From: Novibacillus thermophilus
Lineage (GTDB): Bacteria > Bacillota > Bacilli > Thermoactinomycetales > Novibacillaceae
Assembly (NCBI RefSeq): GCF_002005165.1
Contig: NZ_CP019699.1
Coordinates: 2,356,001-2,420,000 of the forward strand
DNA: 64,000 nucleotides
Reading direction: 5' to 3'
Each line of letters starts with the position of its first letter. Position 1 is the first letter of the stretch. Of this stretch, positions 62,142 through 64,000 are shown in pieces. The notes beneath the pieces are model-generated. The model saw only the letters and a list, made by a program, of their open reading frames with translations, searched no databases and was not told the origin of the DNA. The position numbers and the translations under genes were made by a program.

Positions 62142-64000
62142 ATGCTACAAAAAAAGGGTCGTTTCCAGACATGTTGCGTGCTGTGCTTAACTGTCCTTTT
62201 GTTGTTACCGGCAGGTCTGAACGGTGAAAAAGTGGCGAACGCCCAAGGAGCCGAAGCTATTGTCATCAACCCGACGCCGCAGAGCCTCACCGTCAGGGGA
62301 GAAGGCTTTCCCCTTCCCCCTGTCGTCGGCCTGGTAGTAGGTGACGGGACCGACGACGCCGCCGTTCGCGAAGTGGAAGATGCGTTAAAAGCGGCGGACG
62401 TCAAACGGATCGAACGGCGGAACGCCGGTGAAGACGCCCCTGACACTCCGGTGACCATTTGGGTCGGGGGCCCGTCTGAAAATGCGGCCTCAGCCGACGT
62501 CCTGGAAAGCTTGAACGCCGAAGGGCCAGGTGAACTGGGAGATGAAGGCTATGTTCTCGTCTCAGATGTCGACCCGAAGGGAGACAGACAGATTGTCCTC
62601 GCCGGCAGCGATCCGGCGGGCACCTTTTACGCCACCCAAACCTTCCGTCAATTGATAGCGGAGCGCCCGGGGCGTGACCGAGTTCCGGCAGTTGAAATTC
62701 GCGACTGGCCGGACATGCCCGTACGGGGAGCCATTGAAGGCTTTTACGGGCCGCCGTGGTCGCACGAAGACCGGTTGAGCCAGCTGGAATTTTACGGAGA
62801 GCACAAGATGAACGCCTACATTTACGCCCCGAAAGACGACCCGTACCATCGGGAGAAGTGGCGCGAACCGTATCCGGCAGACGCGTTGGCGGAAATACAG
62901 GAGTTGGTGGACAAAGCGAGGAACGAACACGTCACGTTCACATTTGCCATCTCGCCGGGGAACACCATCTGTTTCTCAGACGATGAAGACTTTCGCCTGT
63001 TAGTAGAAAAAGCGCAAGCGGTGTGGGATCTAGGGGTACGCTCCTTCGCTATCTTCCTCGACGACATCAACCCGAACTTGCGCTGCGAGCAGGACATCGA
63101 GAAGTTCGGCGAAGACCGGAATCCGCCGGCTTCAGCCCAGGCTTACCTGCTCAATCGGTTTAACCGCGAATTTATTGCGACACACGAAGGGGCAGAGCGG
63201 CTGATCACCGTGCCGACGGAGTACTCGCAACCTGGAACATCTCCGTACCGCGAAGAATTTGCAGACCGGGTGGACCCGGACGTGATCGTCCAGTGGACGG
63301 GGATCGGGGTCGTGGCGCCTACGATCACGACTGAAGACGCGGACACGATTCACGACATCTTCCAGCACGACTTGCTCATTTGGGACAACTACCCAGTGAA
63401 CGATTACGACCGCAACAGGCTGTTCCTTCACCCGATCGTCGGACGGGACGCCCATTTAACAGAACACGGCGTCATCGGTCTGACCGCCAACCCGATGAAC
63501 GAGGCGGAAGCGTCCAAAATCCCGCTGTACACGATTGCGGACTACGTGTGGAATTCGGCCGCGTACGATCCGGACACGTCGTGGGACAGAAGTATTGAGT
63601 ACTTTGGCGGGGAGGCAGCAGACGCGTTAAGGACATTTGCGGAGCAATCCTACTCTTCCCAGTTGAATGAGACGGAATCCCCTACACTGTCCCGCTTGAT
63701 TCACGCGTTCTGGGAAGGTTACGAAGCGGAAGATTTTGACGCACAGGCGCAGGAGTTGCTGGAAGCATTTGAACGCGTTCGGAATGCGCCGGCAGAACTA
63801 AGAAGCGAGTTGAAAAACGAAAAGTTTCTGGAGGAAGTCTCTCCCTATCTCGACAAAACGGAACTTTACGGTCAAGCCGGAATGGCGGCGGTTAAAATGT
63901 TGAAGTTCCAGCAAGAAGAGAGAGACGAGGCAGCATGGGAACAGAGAATGACTGTACAACAATTGTCCGCGGAAGCAGGTAACATTCCGCAAAAGGTCGC
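62142..64000 (+). CDS. GH84 beta-N-acetylglucosaminidase, 3'-partial
   Basis: Secreted GH84 enzyme running off the right edge; 619 codons are visible, all open. ATG behind AAAGAAGGTGG. Signal peptide 1-35 (CCVLCLTVLLLLPAG, ending VANAQG). A GH20b-like N-terminal domain (about 40-190) precedes the catalytic barrel: AIEGFYGPPWSHEDRL, NAYIYAPKDDPYH, and the adjacent acidic pair D307-D308 in FAIFLDDINPNL that performs substrate-assisted catalysis. VIVQWTGIGVVAP and IWDNYPVNDYDR also fit. It removes terminal GlcNAc from glycans (mucin, chitin or cell-wall fragments) and extends the nagZ-namZ cluster. Whether it ends in a FIMAH module cannot be seen. Confidence 0.9.
   Translation, partial: MLQKKGRFQTCCVLCLTVLLLLPAGLNGEKVANAQGAEAIVINPTPQSLTVRGEGFPLPPVVGLVVGDGTDDAAVREVEDALKAADVKRIERRNAGEDAPDTPVTIWVGGPSENAASADVLESLNAEGPGELGDEGYVLVSDVDPKGDRQIVLAGSDPAGTFYATQTFRQLIAERPGRDRVPAVEIRDWPDMPVRGAIEGFYGPPWSHEDRLSQLEFYGEHKMNAYIYAPKDDPYHREKWREPYPADALAEIQELVDKARNEHVTFTFAISPGNTICFSDDEDFRLLVEKAQAVWDLGVRSFAIFLDDINPNLRCEQDIEKFGEDRNPPASAQAYLLNRFNREFIATHEGAERLITVPTEYSQPGTSPYREEFADRVDPDVIVQWTGIGVVAPTITTEDADTIHDIFQHDLLIWDNYPVNDYDRNRLFLHPIVGRDAHLTEHGVIGLTANPMNEAEASKIPLYTIADYVWNSAAYDPDTSWDRSIEYFGGEAADALRTFAEQSYSSQLNETESPTLSRLIHAFWEGYEAEDFDAQAQELLEAFERVRNAPAELRSELKNEKFLEEVSPYLDKTELYGQAGMAAVKMLKFQQEERDEAAWEQRMTVQQLSAEAGNIPQKV

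Noticed and set aside
1..64000. CRISPR array, tRNA, rRNA or prophage
   Set aside because: No regularly spaced repeats, no cloverleaf-like gene, no ribosomal RNA sequence and no phage structural genes were seen while reading the window.

Overview
The window looks like a chromosomal segment of a spore-former-type Firmicute of the order Bacillales with roughly 50% GC. The evidence is strong Shine-Dalgarno sites, frequent GTG and TTG starts, short Rho-independent terminators, a Bacillus-type BirA operator in front of bioY, a tapA-sipW-tasA biofilm operon, a BkdR/RocR-like sigma-54 activator, and NagZ/NamZ-type muropeptide enzymes. An NhaC-type antiporter and several amino-acid and carboxylate transporters would suit a salt- or alkali-tolerant heterotroph, but that is inference. 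I saw no rRNA, tRNA or CRISPR array.

Layout. 0-9 kb: glycolate oxidase glcD/glcF (each with one frameshift), a MIP18-family protein, a UPF0316 membrane protein, bioY, glycerate kinase, class I aldolase and a KamA-type radical SAM aminomutase. 8.3-22.8 kb: amino-acid/carboxylate uptake, comprising an RpiR regulator, a class III aminotransferase, a TAXI-type TRAP transporter, a DctM-like permease (frameshifted), an Asp/Glu-type racemase and an FAD oxidoreductase. A 4.9 kb composite transposon with two IS1202-like copies, a secreted glutamyl-endopeptidase-like protease and a small lipoprotein interrupts this region. Its outer ends are flanked by a 16-bp direct repeat, so the aminotransferase and the TAXI genes were probably neighbours before insertion. 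23-43 kb: aspartokinase, then three units each headed by a near-consensus -24/-12 promoter: (a) aldehyde dehydrogenase-rocD-putP, (b) a seven-gene short-chain acyl-CoA/CoA-transferase operon, (c) etfBA. A CBS-PAS-AAA-Fis sigma-54 activator lies between (a) and (b). The dehydrogenases of (b) would pass electrons to the flavoprotein of (c). 43-53 kb: aminotransferase, SDR, NhaC antiporter, YjiH-like protein, WYL regulator, a Gre-like protein, PlsC, a DJ-1/PfpI protein, an HRDC protein and a GlcNAc-type kinase. 53-64 kb: tapA-sipW-tasA, then secreted cell-wall scavenging enzymes: a nuclease-fold/beta-lactamase-fold fusion, NagZ, NamZ and a GH84 glycosidase that runs off the window. The first three share a helical module of about 65 residues.

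The most unusual object is the TAXI solute-binding protein at 15.9-17.0 kb. The two halves of its sequence are in reversed order behind a normal lipoprotein signal, which reads as a circular permutation. Five conserved genes are broken by indels in G/C runs, which may be sequencing errors rather than real pseudogenes.
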